Assembly (NCBI RefSeq): GCF_004357995.1
Contig: NZ_SMTK01000004.1
Location: forward strand, 62,001-126,000
DNA: 64,000 nt
Source: Arthrobacter crusticola
GTDB taxonomy: Bacteria; Actinomycetota; Actinomycetes; Actinomycetales; Micrococcaceae
Direction: 5' to 3'
Shown here piece by piece: positions 41,722 through 52,340 of the stretch. The notes under the pieces were generated by a model that saw nothing but the letters and a program-made list of their open reading frames with translations, searched no databases and was not told where the DNA came from. The translations under genes and the position numbers were made by a program. Each line of letters begins with the position of its first letter. Position 1 is the stretch's first letter.

Positions 41722-42828
41722 TCACTTGGCGCGCTTGTAGAACGGTGTCTCCACGACGGTGAAGGGCTCAGGGCGGCCACGGAGGTCGACCTGGACTTCG
41801 GTGCCCGGCTCCGCGAGGGCCGAGTCGAGGTAGGCCAGCGCCACCGGGTAGCCGAGGGTGGGGCTGGGCAGCCCCGAGGTCACCGTGCCCACGGCCGTGC
41901 CGTCAACGACGACGTCGTACCCGGCGCGCGCGGAACGCCGGCCGGTGCCGCGCAGTCCCACCAGGCGGCGTGCCGGCCCGGTGGCCTTCAGCGGCTCCAG
42001 GACCGAGCGGCCCACGAAGTCCTCGGTCTTCTTGAGGCTCACCACCGGGCCGAGGCCGGCCTCGAAGGGGTTGGTCGAGAGACCGAGTTCGTTTCCGTAG
42101 AGCGGCATGCCGGCCTCGAGGCGGAGGGAGTCCCGGGCGGCAAGGCCGCACGGAATCAGGCCGTGGCCGGCACCGGCTTGGAGGGCCGCGTCCCAGACGC
42201 GCACCGCGAAGGAGTTGCCGACGAACAGCTCGAATCCGTCCTCGCCGGTGTAACCGGTGCGGGCCAGCAGGACCGGCACCCCGGCCAGTTCGACCTCGAC
42301 GGCGGCGTAGTAGCGCAGCGAGGTGATGGCCTCGGCGTCGTCGGGGGCCGCCAGAGCCAGCAGGATCGCCTCGGCGTTGGGCCCTTGGACGGCCACCAGG
42401 GCGGTGGTCTCGGACTGGTCCTCCACCACGGCGTCGAAGTCGGCGGCGCGGTCGCGCAGCTCCGAAGCGACGGTGTCCGCGTTGGAGGCGTTGGGCACTA
42501 CCAGGAAGCGGTCCTCGGCCAGGCGGTAGGTGATGAGGTCGTCGATCACGCCTCCGTCGGCGTTGCAGATGAGGGAGTACTTAGCCTTCCCCACCGGCAT
42601 CACCGCGAGGTTGCCCACGAGCGCGTAGTTGAGGAACTCTGCCGCCTGGGGTCCGGTGACCAGGACCTCCCCCATGTGGGAGAGGTCGAACAGGCCGGCG
42701 GCGCGGCGCACCGTGTGGTGTTCTTCGAGCTCGCTGCCGTACTTCAGCGGCATCTGCCAGCCGCCGAAGTCGGTGAAGGAGGCGCCGAGGGCTTCGTGCC
42801 GGGTGTAGAGCGGGGTCTGCTTGGGCAT
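41722..42828 (-). CDS. gcvT: glycine cleavage system T protein (aminomethyltransferase)
   Basis: A 368-residue folate enzyme that transfers the aminomethyl carbon from the H protein to tetrahydrofolate, with release of ammonia. [30 protein letters not shown] is a typical start; [13 protein letters not shown] is the folate-binding block, with later [21 protein letters not shown] and [15 protein letters not shown]. It follows gcvP by 5 bases and is followed by sdaA. In many actinobacteria gcvH lies after gcvT; here it is missing from the window. Confidence 0.95.
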   Translation of the reverse strand: MPKQTPLYTRHEALGASFTDFGGWQMPLKYGSELEEHHTVRRAAGLFDLSHMGEVLVTGPQAAEFLNYALVGNLAVMPVGKAKYSLICNADGGVIDDLITYRLAEDRFLVVPNASNADTVASELRDRAADFDAVVEDQSETTALVAVQGPNAEAILLALAAPDDAEAITSLRYYAAVEVELAGVPVLLARTGYTGEDGFELFVGNSFAVRVWDAALQAGAGHGLIPCGLAARDSLRLEAGMPLYGNELGLSTNPFEAGLGPVVSLKKTEDFVGRSVLEPLKATGPARRLVGLRGTGRRSARAGYDVVVDGTAVGTVTSGLPSPTLGYPVALAYLDSALAEPGTEVQVDLRGRPEPFTVVETPFYKRAK

Positions 42829-42833
42829 GGGGT

Positions 42834-45695
42834 TTAGTCCTCGAAGGCTTCGATGGGAGGGCAGGAGCACACCAGGTTGCGGTCGCCGTGGGCGCCGTCG
42901 ATGCGCCGGACCGGCGGGAAGTACTTGTCGTGCCGCAAAGAGCGCAGCGGGTATGCGGCGAGCTCGCGCGGGTATGACTGCTTCCAGTCGTCCCCGATGA
43001 GCGTGGTGGCGGTGTGCGGGGCCTGGCGCAGCGGGCTTTCCTCGACGGTCCACTCGCCGTCGGCGACCCGGTCGATCTCGCCCTTGATGGCGATCATGGC
43101 GTCGACGAACCGGTCGAGCTCGGCGAGGTTCTCCGACTCGGTGGGCTCCACCATGAGGGTTCCGGCCACCGGGAAGGACAGCGTGGGGGCGTGGAAACCG
43201 TAGTCGATGAGCCGCTTGGCGACGTCCTCGGCGGTGACCCCGGTCTTCGCAGTGAGCGGGCGCAGGTCGAGAATGCACTCGTGTGCCACCAGCCCCTGGG
43301 CACCTGTGTAGAGCACGGGGAAGTGCTCGTTGAGGCGTGCAGCGACGTAGTTGGCGGCGAGCAGGGCGTGTGCCGTGGCGCTGGTCAGGCCCTCCGCGCC
43401 CATCAGGGCCACGTAGGCCCAGGAGATGGGCAGAACCCCGGCCGAACCGTACATCGACGCCGCGACGGGGGCGCCGCCGGCGGCCTCGTCGGTGGAGATG
43501 TCCCGGTTCGCGTCACCGGGCAGGAAGTCGATGAGGTGCTCGGCCACGGCGACCGGCCCAACGCCGGGGCCGCCGCCGCCATGCGGGATGCAGAAAGTCT
43601 TGTGCAGGTTCAGGTGAGAGACGTCGCCGCCGAACTCACCCGGCTTGGCCAGCCCAACAAGCGCGTTGAGGTTCGCGCCATCGATGTAGACCTGCCCGCC
43701 GGCCGCATGCACCTGCTCGCAGACCCAGCGGACATCCTCCTCGAACACACCGTGGGTTGAGGGGTAGGTGATCATGATCGCGGAGAGGTTCTCGGCGTGC
43801 TGCTCGATCTTCGCCTTGAGGTCATCGTGGTCGATATTGCCGTTGGCGGCCGTGGCCACAACCACGACCTTCATGCCGGCGAGGACGGCGGAGGCGGCGT
43901 TGGTGCCGTGCGCCGAGGACGGGATCAGGCACACCGTGCGGTTCTCGTCGCCGCGCGAGCGGTGGTAGCCGCGGATGGCGAGCAGGCCCGCGAGCTCACC
44001 CTGCGAGCCGGCGTTGGGCTGCAGGGACACCTTGGCGTAGCCGGTGATCTCGGCCAGGCGCTCCTCGAGATCGGTGATGAGTTCGCGCCAGCCCTCGGTC
44101 TGTCCGGTGGGCGCGAACGGGTGGATCGAGGCGAACTCGGGCCATGAGATCGCTTCCATCTCCACCGTGGCATTGAGCTTCATGGTGCACGAGCCCAGCG
44201 GGATCATGGTGCGGTCCAGGGCCAGGTCGCGGTCGGAGAGGCGGCGCAGGTAGCGCAGCATCGCCGTTTCCGAGCGGTGCAGCGAGAACACCGGGTGGGT
44301 CATGTAGGCCGAGGTGCGGCGCAGTCCCGTCGGGATCCGGGTCCCGGTTTCCGATGCCCCAGAACCGGCGTCGCTGCCGGCGCCGAACACGCCGGCGACG
44401 GCGGCGATGTGGTCCTCGGTGGTGGTCTCGTCGCAGGAGATGCCGAGGTGGTCCGCGTCGACGCGGCGCAGGTTGTAGCCGAGTTCCTCGGCGCGGTCCG
44501 CGAGTTCGGCGGCCCGGCCCGGCACGCGGACCAGCAGGGTGTCGAAGAAGGTGTCGTGGACGATCTGCGCTCCGGTGGCGGTCAGCCGGCCGGCGAGGTC
44601 GACAGCCCGCCGGTGGGTCTGCTCGGCGATCGCCTTGAGGCCCTCGGGGCCGTGATAGACCCCGTACATGCTGGCGGTGATGGCCAGCAGCGCCTGGGCG
44701 GTGCAGATGTTCGACGTCGCCTTTTCACGGCGGATGTGCTGCTCGCGGGTCTGGAGGGCCAGCCGGTAAGCGGGGGCGCCGTCGGCGTCCTTGGACACCC
44801 CGACCAGGCGGCCGGGCAGCATGCGCTCGAGGCCCTTGCGCACCGCCATGTACGCGGCGTGGGGTCCGCCGAAGAACAGCGGAACGCCAAGGCGCTGGGC
44901 AGAGCCGACGGCGATGTCGGCGCCCTGCTCGCCCGGGGCGGTAATCAGGGTCAGGGCCAGCAGGTCGGCGGCGACGGTGACGAGGACCCCGCGTTCCTTG
45001 GCGGTGGCGATGACCGCTGTGTGGTCTCGCAGGGCACCGGAGGCACCGGGCTGCTGGAGAACGACGCCGTTGATGTCACCCTCGGGCAGGCCCTGGGAGA
45101 GGTCGGCGATCTCCACCTCGAAGCCGAGCGCCTCGGCGCGGCCGCGGACCACGGCGACGGTCTGCGGGAGGCAGTCGGCGTCGAGGACTGTGCGGCCTGA
45201 CTTGTTCTTGCCCGAGCGGCGCATCAGCAGCACGGCCTCGGCGACGGCCGAGGCTTCATCGAGCAGGGATGCGTTGGCGATGTCGAGGGCGGTGAGGTCC
45301 TGGACCATGGTCTGGAAGTTGAGGAGGGCTTCGAGGCGGCCCTGGGAGATTTCCGGCTGGTAGGGCGTGTAGGCCGTGTACCAGGCGGGTGACTCGAGGA
45401 CGTTGCGGCGGATCACGGGAGGGGTGACGGTGTCGAAGTAGCCCTGGCCGATCATCTGCACGGCGGTCCGGTTGCGGCCTGCGATCCGGCGCAGCTGCGC
45501 CAGCACCTCGGGTTCGCTGAGCGCCGCGGGAAGATCGAGGGCCTTGGCGGACCGGATGCTTGCCGGAACGGCGACATCGACGAGCTTGTCGATGCTGGGG
45601 TATCCGAGGACCGACAGCATCTGCGCTGCGTCGGAGGTGCGCGGACCGATGTGGCGGTCGGCGAAGGTGGAAGCCAGGTCGGCATGGGCGGTCAT
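42834..45695 (-). CDS. gcvP: glycine dehydrogenase (decarboxylating), P protein
   Basis: A 953-residue PLP enzyme that decarboxylates glycine and transfers the aminomethyl group to the lipoyl arm of the H protein. The first half (about residues 1-450) starts [21 protein letters not shown], with QIGQGYFDT-type block [12 protein letters not shown]. The second half has the PLP lysine in [20 protein letters not shown], plus SCTMKLNA and [12 protein letters not shown]. It is a single polypeptide, not split into two subunits. It is the first gene of the operon and lies about 50 bases after the tandem glycine riboswitch. Confidence 0.97.
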   Translation of the reverse strand: MTAHADLASTFADRHIGPRTSDAAQMLSVLGYPSIDKLVDVAVPASIRSAKALDLPAALSEPEVLAQLRRIAGRNRTAVQMIGQGYFDTVTPPVIRRNVLESPAWYTAYTPYQPEISQGRLEALLNFQTMVQDLTALDIANASLLDEASAVAEAVLLMRRSGKNKSGRTVLDADCLPQTVAVVRGRAEALGFEVEIADLSQGLPEGDINGVVLQQPGASGALRDHTAVIATAKERGVLVTVAADLLALTLITAPGEQGADIAVGSAQRLGVPLFFGGPHAAYMAVRKGLERMLPGRLVGVSKDADGAPAYRLALQTREQHIRREKATSNICTAQALLAITASMYGVYHGPEGLKAIAEQTHRRAVDLAGRLTATGAQIVHDTFFDTLLVRVPGRAAELADRAEELGYNLRRVDADHLGISCDETTTEDHIAAVAGVFGAGSDAGSGASETGTRIPTGLRRTSAYMTHPVFSLHRSETAMLRYLRRLSDRDLALDRTMIPLGSCTMKLNATVEMEAISWPEFASIHPFAPTGQTEGWRELITDLEERLAEITGYAKVSLQPNAGSQGELAGLLAIRGYHRSRGDENRTVCLIPSSAHGTNAASAVLAGMKVVVVATAANGNIDHDDLKAKIEQHAENLSAIMITYPSTHGVFEEDVRWVCEQVHAAGGQVYIDGANLNALVGLAKPGEFGGDVSHLNLHKTFCIPHGGGGPGVGPVAVAEHLIDFLPGDANRDISTDEAAGGAPVAASMYGSAGVLPISWAYVALMGAEGLTSATAHALLAANYVAARLNEHFPVLYTGAQGLVAHECILDLRPLTAKTGVTAEDVAKRLIDYGFHAPTLSFPVAGTLMVEPTESENLAELDRFVDAMIAIKGEIDRVADGEWTVEESPLRQAPHTATTLIGDDWKQSYPRELAAYPLRSLRHDKYFPPVRRIDGAHGDRNLVCSCPPIEAFED

Positions 45696-45749
45696 GGAAA
45701 CTCCGTACGTTCAAGCGCTGGAAGCGCGTCCCTTTTCGAGTTCCTCCCC

Positions 45750-45946
45750 GCTCTGTGTCTTGGACCTGAGAGTTTCCGCAGGGCTCCGTGCCTGCTTGCA
45801 CCTTCGGTGAGCGCCGCCTGCCCTCGGGGCCGGTGCGCTGCTTTCCAGAGTTGCCTAACCGCAGCGGTACTGGGCCTGAGAGATTCCTGGGGAGGATTTG
45901 CTCCTACGGCGCCTGCCGAGTGGATATTCGCGGCAGGACTCTCCCG
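45750..45946 (-). ncRNA. tandem glycine riboswitch upstream of gcvP
   Basis: On the minus strand, GGAGAGTCC near 45944 opens the first aptamer, which has GGAGCAAATCCTCC and the closing block ATCTCTCAGGCCC near 45870. The second aptamer begins GGCAACTCTGGAAAG near 45855, has CACCGAAGGTGCAAGC, and ends GGAAACTCTCAGGTCC and ACAGAGCGGGG near 45750. These are the conserved elements of the glycine riboswitch with its two aptamers in tandem and a short linker. It should turn gcvP-gcvT-sdaA on when glycine is high. The mechanism (termination or translation) cannot be read with certainty. Confidence 0.93.
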
Positions 45947-45970
45947 CTGCAGGTCAAAGGCGTATGAAAT

Positions 45971-45986
45971 TGTGGTCGAAACCACA
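45971..45986 (-). promoter_or_regulatory. inverted repeat TGTGGT-N4-ACCACA upstream of the glycine riboswitch
   Basis: The perfect six-base arms around CGAA lie about 25 bases before the riboswitch on the minus strand, near where the promoter should be. It could be an operator or simply a hairpin in the leader. The rest of the gap to 46068 has nothing I can identify. Confidence 0.45.
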
Positions 45987-46068
45987 TCGATCCTACCTTG
46001 GCAACCCCCGGCCGGGCAAAGGCGCCCGGCGGGAGGCGCTGCTCAGGATCGCTGTTCGCGGCCTCCAT

Positions 46069-46512
46069 TCAGAGGCGTTCGTCGGTGGCGGCGTCGGGCT
46101 GGAAGTCGAAGTACTTCGCGAGGAGGTCGGAGAACACGGGCTCCCCGGGGGCGGCCCGGTGGAAGAGGGTCGCGCTCGAATGCAGTTTCCGGGCGTCGAT
46201 GCCGCCGAAGACCGCTTCCGCGCTGTGCCCGGGCAGCGCGGCGGCCGCCGCGGCGCATTCGAGCAGCCGAGGTCCGAGGACGGGGTGGGCGAGATAGGCC
46301 TTCGCCTCGGCGAGGGAGGAGATGGCGAATTCGCGGGCCGTCGCGCTGCTCCCAAGGCCCTGGATCTGGGGGAAGACGAACCACATCCAGTGGCTCTGCT
46401 TGCGTCCGGCGCGGATTTCACCAAGGGCCCGCTCGTACGTGCCGCCCGCATCCTGTGCGGTGACGAACCGTTCCAGGCGGTAGGGGTCACCTGCGATCTG
46501 CGCATTGTCCAT
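46069..46512 (-). CDS. DUF1810 family protein
   Basis: A 147-residue protein with the marks of DUF1810: DPYRLERFVTAQDAGGTYERAL at the start, GRKQSHWMWFVFPQIQGLG in the middle and LHSSATLF near the end, with LLAKYFDF-type tail. The family (YHR/YfiT-like calpastatin name in some genomes) has no established function. AGGAGG precedes the ATG at 46512. It stands between gcvP's promoter region and the CrtI-like gene. Confidence 0.92.
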   Translation of the reverse strand: MDNAQIAGDPYRLERFVTAQDAGGTYERALGEIRAGRKQSHWMWFVFPQIQGLGSSATAREFAISSLAEAKAYLAHPVLGPRLLECAAAAAALPGHSAEAVFGGIDARKLHSSATLFHRAAPGEPVFSDLLAKYFDFQPDAATDERL

Positions 46513-46553
46513 CGGAGCCTCCTGTGAGTTCTTGTTCGTGGGCAACTGGACTG

Positions 46554-47996
46554 TCAGCCGATCCCGAGTGCGGGCATTCCCAGCCCGAACTCGCGCCGCA
46601 GGGCGAGCTTCGCGGCATGGAATCCGGCCATGCCGTGGACGCCGGGCCCGGGCGGGGCCGACTGGGAGCAGAGGTAGACCCCCTTCAGCGGGGTCGCCCA
46701 CGGGTGGGCCGCCAGCACCGGGCGGGCGATCATCTGGCGCAGGTCGACGGCACCCGAACCGAAGTCGCCGCCGACATAGTTTTCGTTGTACTCCCCGAGC
46801 TGGGCGGCCGTCGAGGAGTGCGAGTCGACGATCAGGTCGCGGAACCCGGGGGCAAAGCGTTCGATCTGGGCGGTGATGGCTTCGGTCATGTCCGTCGTGG
46901 AGCCGCGGGGCACGTGGCAGTAGGTCCAGAGGGTGTGCCGGCCGGCCGGCGCCCGGGTCGGGTCGAACAACGACGGCTGGGAGACAAGGACATAGGGGCG
47001 CTCCGGGTGGCGTCCTGCCTTGACGTCCGCCTCGGCTGCCGCCACCTCCGCGCGGGCTCCGCCGAGGTGGACGGTGCCGGCCCGGGCCACCTCGGAATTG
47101 GTCCACGGTACGGGGCCGGAGAGCAGGAAGTCGACCTTGCATGCCGCGTTGCCAAACCGGAACCTGCGCAGCGCCCGCGCGTACCCTTCAGGAAGCCGTC
47201 CCCGCGCCATCTCCACAAGCGCGGGCGGGGTAAGGTCCAGCAGGACAGCGCGGGCGCCGCCGAGCTCCGCGAGGGAGTGCACCCGGGAACCGGTGAGGAT
47301 CTCGCCGCCGTGGGCTTCAATGTCCCGGGCCATGGCGTCGGCAATCGCCTGGGAACCGCCGACGGGGATGGCCCACCCGCCGGCGTGCGCAAGCAGGCCG
47401 AGGACCATCCCGGCTCCGGCGGCCGTGAGCGAGGGAAGCGGTCCGACGGGGTGCGCCATGACCCCGGTCAGCATCGCCGGGGCCTCCTCGCCCCGGAACC
47501 GCCGGTTCCAGGCCGGCGAGCCCTGATCGAGGACGGCCGCCGCGAGCCGGGCCGCGGCCAGCGGGTTCTTCGGCACGCGCAGCAGGTGGTTCAGGGTCAG
47601 CGCAAGGATGCCGTCCCGGGAATCGATAAGGGGCTGCATCAACCGCCGGTATGCCGGACCATCAGCACCCAGTTCCGCCACGGTCCGCTCCAGGCTGCGG
47701 TAGGCGATCCCCGCCCTCCCGGAATCGAGAGGGTGGGCGTAGGAGACCTCGGGGATGGCGAACCCGATGCGGCGGCGAAGCTCGAAGGAGGTGAAGAACT
47801 CCGAGACGAGGGCCATGGGGTGGACCGCCGAGCAGACATCGTGGACCGCCCCGTCCTCCATCAGCGGGAGGGTTCGGGATCCGCCTCCGATGGTCGCCGC
47901 GGCCTCGTGAACGCGTACTTTCAGCCCGGCCCGGGCCAGCACGACGCCCGCTGCGAGCCCGTTGGGTCCTGAACCCACAACCTCGACATCAACCAT
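46554..47996 (-). CDS. FAD-dependent oxidoreductase, phytoene desaturase-like
   Basis: A 480-residue flavoprotein. The N-terminal FAD fold is VEVVGSGPNGLAAGVVLARAG with EAAATIGGGSRT as second block. Later come VHPMALVSEFF, GGWAIPVGGSQAIADAMARDI and the C-terminal SAPPGPGVHGMAGFHAAKLAL, as in CrtI-type desaturases and related uncharacterised oxidoreductases such as the human PYROXD2 group. No crtB or crtE is near, so a role in carotenoid synthesis is not supported. It is 41 bases before the DUF1810 gene in the same direction. Confidence 0.85.
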   Translation of the reverse strand: MVDVEVVGSGPNGLAAGVVLARAGLKVRVHEAAATIGGGSRTLPLMEDGAVHDVCSAVHPMALVSEFFTSFELRRRIGFAIPEVSYAHPLDSGRAGIAYRSLERTVAELGADGPAYRRLMQPLIDSRDGILALTLNHLLRVPKNPLAAARLAAAVLDQGSPAWNRRFRGEEAPAMLTGVMAHPVGPLPSLTAAGAGMVLGLLAHAGGWAIPVGGSQAIADAMARDIEAHGGEILTGSRVHSLAELGGARAVLLDLTPPALVEMARGRLPEGYARALRRFRFGNAACKVDFLLSGPVPWTNSEVARAGTVHLGGARAEVAAAEADVKAGRHPERPYVLVSQPSLFDPTRAPAGRHTLWTYCHVPRGSTTDMTEAITAQIERFAPGFRDLIVDSHSSTAAQLGEYNENYVGGDFGSGAVDLRQMIARPVLAAHPWATPLKGVYLCSQSAPPGPGVHGMAGFHAAKLALRREFGLGMPALGIG

Positions 47997-48011
47997 CGGT
48001 TCTCACCTTCC

Positions 48012-49163
48012 TCAGGCGGGCCGGCTCCCGGCGTCAGCGGCGGGCTGGGCGTCGGTGTCGGGCTGGGCGGGCGGGACAGTGGCCGGTCCGGTCCTGGCGG
48101 CGATGCTGCCCCGCGCCGCGGCCAGCACCTTCCGAGCAGCCCGCACCTGTCCCGGCAGGCTCCGTCGGGCGTGGAGGGCCGCGGCGAGTGCCCGGTACTG
48201 CAGCGGCTTCACGGGGAGGTCATATGTCGTAGGCACCACGACGACGTTCTTGGAGAAGTTCCGCTTGAACGTGGTGACATTGGCAAGCTGCGGGTAATTG
48301 TCGCTGACAATGCCGGTCAGGGCGCAGGTGCGGTTGCCCGCGGCCTTGAGCTCCCGGAAGGCTTCCCAGAGCAGGAGGTAGGGGGCGAAGATCCTGCGTG
48401 CCTGCTGGGTGCTTCCGGCGAAGTAGTAGACGGCAGAGCCACGGTACTCGCTGGTGATGAGCCAGCTCACCGGCTTTCCGTCGAGGTAGGCGACAAGCAG
48501 GCGGAGGTAGTCCCCCAGTTCAGTCAGGAGCGTTTCATAGTAGTCGGACGCAAAGCTTTCGAACCCATCGCGCTCGGCGGTCTCCCTCATGATCGGGAAA
48601 AGGTCCTGCCGGAAGGTCTCGCTCCATAGCTCGCGGGGAATACTCCGGACTTCAACCCCGGACTTCTGGGCACGGCGGATGCTGTTGCGGGCGTTGGGCT
48701 TGAAGCTCCGAAACAGGTCCTTCTCTTCCGGCGTGAGATCGACGACGATCTCCCGCTCGAACCAGCCGTGCTCCAGGGGGCCCTCCGCGGGCGGCTGCGG
48801 CGTCGATACCTGCATCCGTATATACAGCGGGTCGACCCGGGGGTCCGCTGCGAACTGCGCGAGGACAGTCGTCATCAGGGAGCGTTCGGCGGCCGGCGTC
48901 CGTTCCGTGAACCACACGGGGCCGTTGACCACCACAAGGGAGGTCCTCAGGCGCCGCTGGATGAGGAGGTAGCTGGCAACGGCGACGAGTGTTGCGCCGT
49001 CGTAGTAGGCCCAGATCCCGTAGGGACGGCGGCCCAGGGCAGCTTCGAACCCGGCCCAGTCCGGGGTCTGCTCGATCGGAACGACCACGTCGGGGTACCC
49101 GCCGACGAGCCGGTCGAAGTCCTCCGGGCCTAGTTTTTCGTATCGGAATGAAGCTGCGCTCAC
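48012..49163 (-). CDS. FemABX-type aminoacyltransferase (peptidoglycan bridge formation)
   Basis: A 383-residue enzyme with the FemABX fold (two GNAT domains). It adds the first amino acid of the interpeptide bridge to lipid II, using an aminoacyl-tRNA. SYLLIQRRLRTSLVVVNGP and LYIRMQVSTPQP are in the first domain, FKPNARNSIRRAQKSGVEVR is the family signature near residue 165, and SDYYETLLTELGDYLRLLVAYLDGKPVSW lies in the second. There is no long coiled-coil arm, as in FemX. I use the GTG at 49163 (SAASFRYEKLG); an upstream frame of about 70 residues is Pro/Arg-rich and unlike the family. Ribosome site weak. It diverges from ino1. Confidence 0.89.
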   Translation of the reverse strand: MSAASFRYEKLGPEDFDRLVGGYPDVVVPIEQTPDWAGFEAALGRRPYGIWAYYDGATLVAVASYLLIQRRLRTSLVVVNGPVWFTERTPAAERSLMTTVLAQFAADPRVDPLYIRMQVSTPQPPAEGPLEHGWFEREIVVDLTPEEKDLFRSFKPNARNSIRRAQKSGVEVRSIPRELWSETFRQDLFPIMRETAERDGFESFASDYYETLLTELGDYLRLLVAYLDGKPVSWLITSEYRGSAVYYFAGSTQQARRIFAPYLLLWEAFRELKAAGNRTCALTGIVSDNYPQLANVTTFKRNFSKNVVVVPTTYDLPVKPLQYRALAAALHARRSLPGQVRAARKVLAAARGSIAARTGPATVPPAQPDTDAQPAADAGSRPA

Positions 49164-49345
49164 GTGGGTTCTTTCGCTGGGAATCCGTGCTCGCCCAAGC
49201 CTACCCGAGGCTTCAGCGGCGTGAACGGGGCCCGCACTTGAGCCTCCCGGGCAGAAGGCGGCGATCACCCTTGACCCTGCCGAGGCCCCCCGGAACCGGG
49301 CGCGGTGAACGCGGAGCCCGCATCGTTGGTAGAGTCCAACCGGCA

Positions 49346-49363
49346 TACGTCCAAATGGACGTA
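49346..49363. promoter_or_regulatory. 8-bp inverted repeat in front of ino1 (probable operator)
   Basis: TACGTCCA and TGGACGTA around AA form a perfect repeat 81 bases before the ino1 start. Two further GTCCA-like half-sites, GAGTCCAAC at 49333 and CTGGACATT at 49366, flank it. TAGACT at 49362-49367 resembles a -10 box and overlaps the right arm, so a bound protein would block it. The regulator is unknown. Confidence 0.6.
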
Positions 49364-49443
49364 GACTGGACATTCTCTGCCCGACCCTCCGTTACGGGGC
49401 TGAACGGGCCAATTACACTTCAGCGGGCTTTTTGAGGAGAACT

Positions 49444-50529
49444 GTGGGAACTAACCCCATCCGGGTGGCAATCATCGGCGTCGGCAACTGTGCCGCGTCC
49501 CTTGTACAGGGCGTGCACTACTACCGGGACGCGGATCCGTCGGCCAAGGTCCCCGGGCTGATGCACGTCAAGTTCGGCGACTACCACGTCAGCGATGTGC
49601 AGTTCGTCGCGGCCTTCGACGTCGACGGCAAGAAGGTCGGCCACGATCTCGCCGAAGCGATCGGTGCCAGTGAGAACAACACCATCAAGATCACCGACGT
49701 CCCCCCGACCGGCGTGATCGTCCAGCGCGGCCACACCCTCGACGGCCTGGGCAAGTACTACCGCGAAACCATCGTCGAGTCCGACGAAGAACCGGTCGAC
49801 ATCGTCGGCCAGCTCAAGGCCACCAAGGCCGACGTTCTCGTCTGCTACCTGCCGGTGGGCTCGGAGCACGCCGCGAAGTACTACGCCCAGTGCGCCATCG
49901 ACGCAGGCGTCGCCTTCGTCAACGCCCTACCCGTCTTCATCGCGGGGACCAAGGAATGGGCCGACAAGTTCACCGCCGCCGGCGTGCCGATCGTCGGCGA
50001 CGACATCAAGAGCCAGATCGGCGCGACCATCACGCACCGCGTGATGGCGAAGCTCTTCGAGGACCGTGGCGTCACCCTTGACCGCACGTACCAGCTGAAC
50101 GTCGGCGGCAACATGGACTTCAAGAACATGCTCGAGCGCGACCGCCTGGAGTCCAAGAAGATCTCGAAGACCCAGGCCGTCACCTCGAACGTGAAGGCTG
50201 AACTTCACGCCGACGATGTGCACATCGGCCCCTCGGACTACGTGGCCTGGCTCGACGACCGAAAGTGGGCGTTCGTCCGCCTCGAGGGCCGCAACTTCGG
50301 TGACGCTCCGGTGTCGCTTGAGTACAAGCTCGAGGTGTGGGATTCCCCCAACTCCGCCGGTGTCATCATCGACGCCATCCGGGCGGCGAAGATTGCCCTC
50401 GACCGGGGCATCGGTGGACCGATCCTGTCGGCGTCGAGCTACTTCATGAAGTCCCCGCCCGAGCAGTACGCGGATGACATTGCCCACGAAAAGGTCGAGG
50501 CCTTCATCCGCGGCGACATCGAGCGTTAG
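49444..50529 (+). CDS. ino1: inositol-3-phosphate synthase
   Basis: A 361-residue enzyme that converts glucose 6-phosphate to 1D-myo-inositol 3-phosphate with NAD. The N-terminal dinucleotide site is [19 protein letters not shown], followed by the actinobacterial blocks [53 protein letters not shown] and [11 protein letters not shown]. Length is that of the short actinobacterial type. The GTG at 49444 has GAGGAG four bases before it. Its product is the acceptor for MshA, which is encoded 4 kb away, so the window holds the first two steps of mycothiol synthesis. It may also feed phosphatidylinositol. Confidence 0.96.
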   Translation: MGTNPIRVAIIGVGNCAASLVQGVHYYRDADPSAKVPGLMHVKFGDYHVSDVQFVAAFDVDGKKVGHDLAEAIGASENNTIKITDVPPTGVIVQRGHTLDGLGKYYRETIVESDEEPVDIVGQLKATKADVLVCYLPVGSEHAAKYYAQCAIDAGVAFVNALPVFIAGTKEWADKFTAAGVPIVGDDIKSQIGATITHRVMAKLFEDRGVTLDRTYQLNVGGNMDFKNMLERDRLESKKISKTQAVTSNVKAELHADDVHIGPSDYVAWLDDRKWAFVRLEGRNFGDAPVSLEYKLEVWDSPNSAGVIIDAIRAAKIALDRGIGGPILSASSYFMKSPPEQYADDIAHEKVEAFIRGDIER

Positions 50530-50549
50530 CCTCCGCTTCAAGGCAAGTC

Positions 50550-50582
50550 CCGGCCGTCTTCCTGGTTCAGGCAGGCGGCCGG
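50550..50582. terminator. hairpin between convergent ino1 and fhs
   Basis: CCGGCCG at 50550-50556 pairs with CGGCCGG at 50576-50582, and inside CCTG at 50561-50564 pairs with CAGG at 50568-50571. The two-part stem starts 20 bases after the ino1 stop. No T-run, and moderate stability. Confidence 0.6.
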
Positions 50583-50660
50583 ACCGTTTAAGGCACGGCC
50601 GACGAGTTCCCGGCCGGTCCGCTTCCGCCCACGGAGCGCGGCCGATCCGCGGGCAGCGTC

Positions 50661-52328
50661 CTAGAAGAGCCCGACCGCGTTGCCGTCGGCGTCCACGTCC
50701 ATTCCGAGGGCTCCGGGAACCTTCGGCAGCCCCGGCATCGTCATGATCGCTCCGGTGAGGGCGATAATGAAGCCGGCGCCGGTCCTTGGGATGAGGTCCC
50801 GGACGTGCACCGTGAACCCGCTGGGCGCTCCGAGCCTGGTTGCGTCGTCGGAGAACGAATATTGGGTCTTGGCCATGCACACCGGCAGCCCGCTCCAGCC
50901 GTTCGCCTCGATCTCGGCGAGCCGGCGCAGTGCGGGCACCGAGAAATCGACATTGTCGGCCCCGTAGACCTCCTGCACGATGGTCCGGATCTTCACCTCC
51001 ACCGGCTGCTCCAGCGGGTACAGGTGGTGGAAGTCCACTGGGCGGTCGAGGGCGGCCAGGACGGCCGCGGCCAGGGCGTCTCCCCCGGGTCCGCCGCCGC
51101 CCTGGCCCCACACGTCGGCGACGGCGGCGGCGACGCCCTGCGAGGCGCACCAGCCCAGCAGCCAGTCGAGCTCGGCGCCGCTGTCCGTGGCGAAACGGTT
51201 GATCGCCACAACCGGGGAATACCCGAACTTCTCCACATTGCGTACGTGCCGCAGCAGGTTGGCGGTGCCCGCCTCGAGCGCCGCGGCATTCGGTTCAGCC
51301 AGGTCCGCCTTGTCCACCCCACCGTGCATCTTAAGTGCGCGGATGGTGGCCACGATCACGACGGCGTCGGGAGCGACGTCGGCCGCGCGGGCCTTGATGT
51401 CGAGGAACTTTTCGGCCCCCAGGTCGGCACCGAAACCGGCCTCGGTGACGACGATGTCGGCCAGGCGACGGGCGGTCTGGGTGGCGACCACGGAGTTGCA
51501 GCCGTGGGCGATATTGGCGAACGGCCCACCGTGCACCAGGGCCGGGGTCCCGGCGATTGTCTGGACGAGGTTGGGCTTGAAAGCATCCTTCAGCAGCAGG
51601 GTCAGCGCCCCCTCGACCCCCAGCTGGGCGACGGTGAGCGGCTTGCGGTCATAGGAGTAGCCGAAGGTGATGCGTGAGAGCCGTTCCCGGAGGTCGGCGA
51701 GGTCGGTGGCCAGACAGAACACCGCCATGATCTCGGAGGCGGCCGTAATATCGAAGCCGTCCTGCCGGGGCGTACCCTCCGCCGGACCACCGAGACCCAC
51801 CACCACGCTGCGCAGGGACCGGTCATTCATATCGAGGACCCGCCGGAAGGCCACACGCCGCGGGTCGATGTTCAGCGGGTTGCCCTGGTGGATTGAGTTA
51901 TCGACGAGCGCCGCGAGCGCATTGTTCGCCGACGTGATGGCGTGGAAGTCCCCGGTGAAGTGGAGGTTGATCTCATCCATGGGCAGCACCTGTGAGTATC
52001 CGCCGCCGGCGGCGCCCCCCTTCATCCCCAGCACCGGCCCAAGGGAAGGCTCCCGCAGGGCGATCATCACGTGCTGGCCGGCCCGAGCGAGGGAGTCGGC
52101 GAGCCCCACGGTGCAGGTCGACTTCCCCTCGCCGGCGGGGGTTGGGCTCATGGCGCTGACCAGCACAACCCGCCCGGGGCGCCCGGGGCGATCCGCGAGG
52201 CGGGTGGGATCGATCTTCGCCTTGTACCGGCCGTAGGGCTCCAAGGCGTCACGTGGCACTCCCGCCGCGTCGGCAATTTCCTCGATAGGTCGGATCGCCG
52301 CGCGGCGCGCAATCTCCAGGTCGCTCAT
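50661..52328 (-). CDS. fhs: formate-tetrahydrofolate ligase
   Basis: A 555-residue enzyme that makes 10-formyltetrahydrofolate from formate, ATP and tetrahydrofolate. The P-loop is [11 protein letters not shown], with [17 protein letters not shown]-type block [52 protein letters not shown] and the C-terminal [18 protein letters not shown]. It links formate with the one-carbon pool, and the glycine system of the window feeds the same pool. It is followed by the gene at 52341 upstream on the same strand, 12 bases apart. Confidence 0.96.
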   Translation of the reverse strand: MSDLEIARRAAIRPIEEIADAAGVPRDALEPYGRYKAKIDPTRLADRPGRPGRVVLVSAMSPTPAGEGKSTCTVGLADSLARAGQHVMIALREPSLGPVLGMKGGAAGGGYSQVLPMDEINLHFTGDFHAITSANNALAALVDNSIHQGNPLNIDPRRVAFRRVLDMNDRSLRSVVVGLGGPAEGTPRQDGFDITAASEIMAVFCLATDLADLRERLSRITFGYSYDRKPLTVAQLGVEGALTLLLKDAFKPNLVQTIAGTPALVHGGPFANIAHGCNSVVATQTARRLADIVVTEAGFGADLGAEKFLDIKARAADVAPDAVVIVATIRALKMHGGVDKADLAEPNAAALEAGTANLLRHVRNVEKFGYSPVVAINRFATDSGAELDWLLGWCASQGVAAAVADVWGQGGGGPGGDALAAAVLAALDRPVDFHHLYPLEQPVEVKIRTIVQEVYGADNVDFSVPALRRLAEIEANGWSGLPVCMAKTQYSFSDDATRLGAPSGFTVHVRDLIPRTGAGFIIALTGAIMTMPGLPKVPGALGMDVDADGNAVGLF

Positions 52329-52340
52329 GGGCCTAACCTA

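Noticed and set aside
46554-47996. Carotenoid biosynthesis gene crtI
   Set aside because: The protein belongs to the wider CrtI-like oxidoreductase group, but no other carotenoid gene is near, and the neighbours are unrelated.
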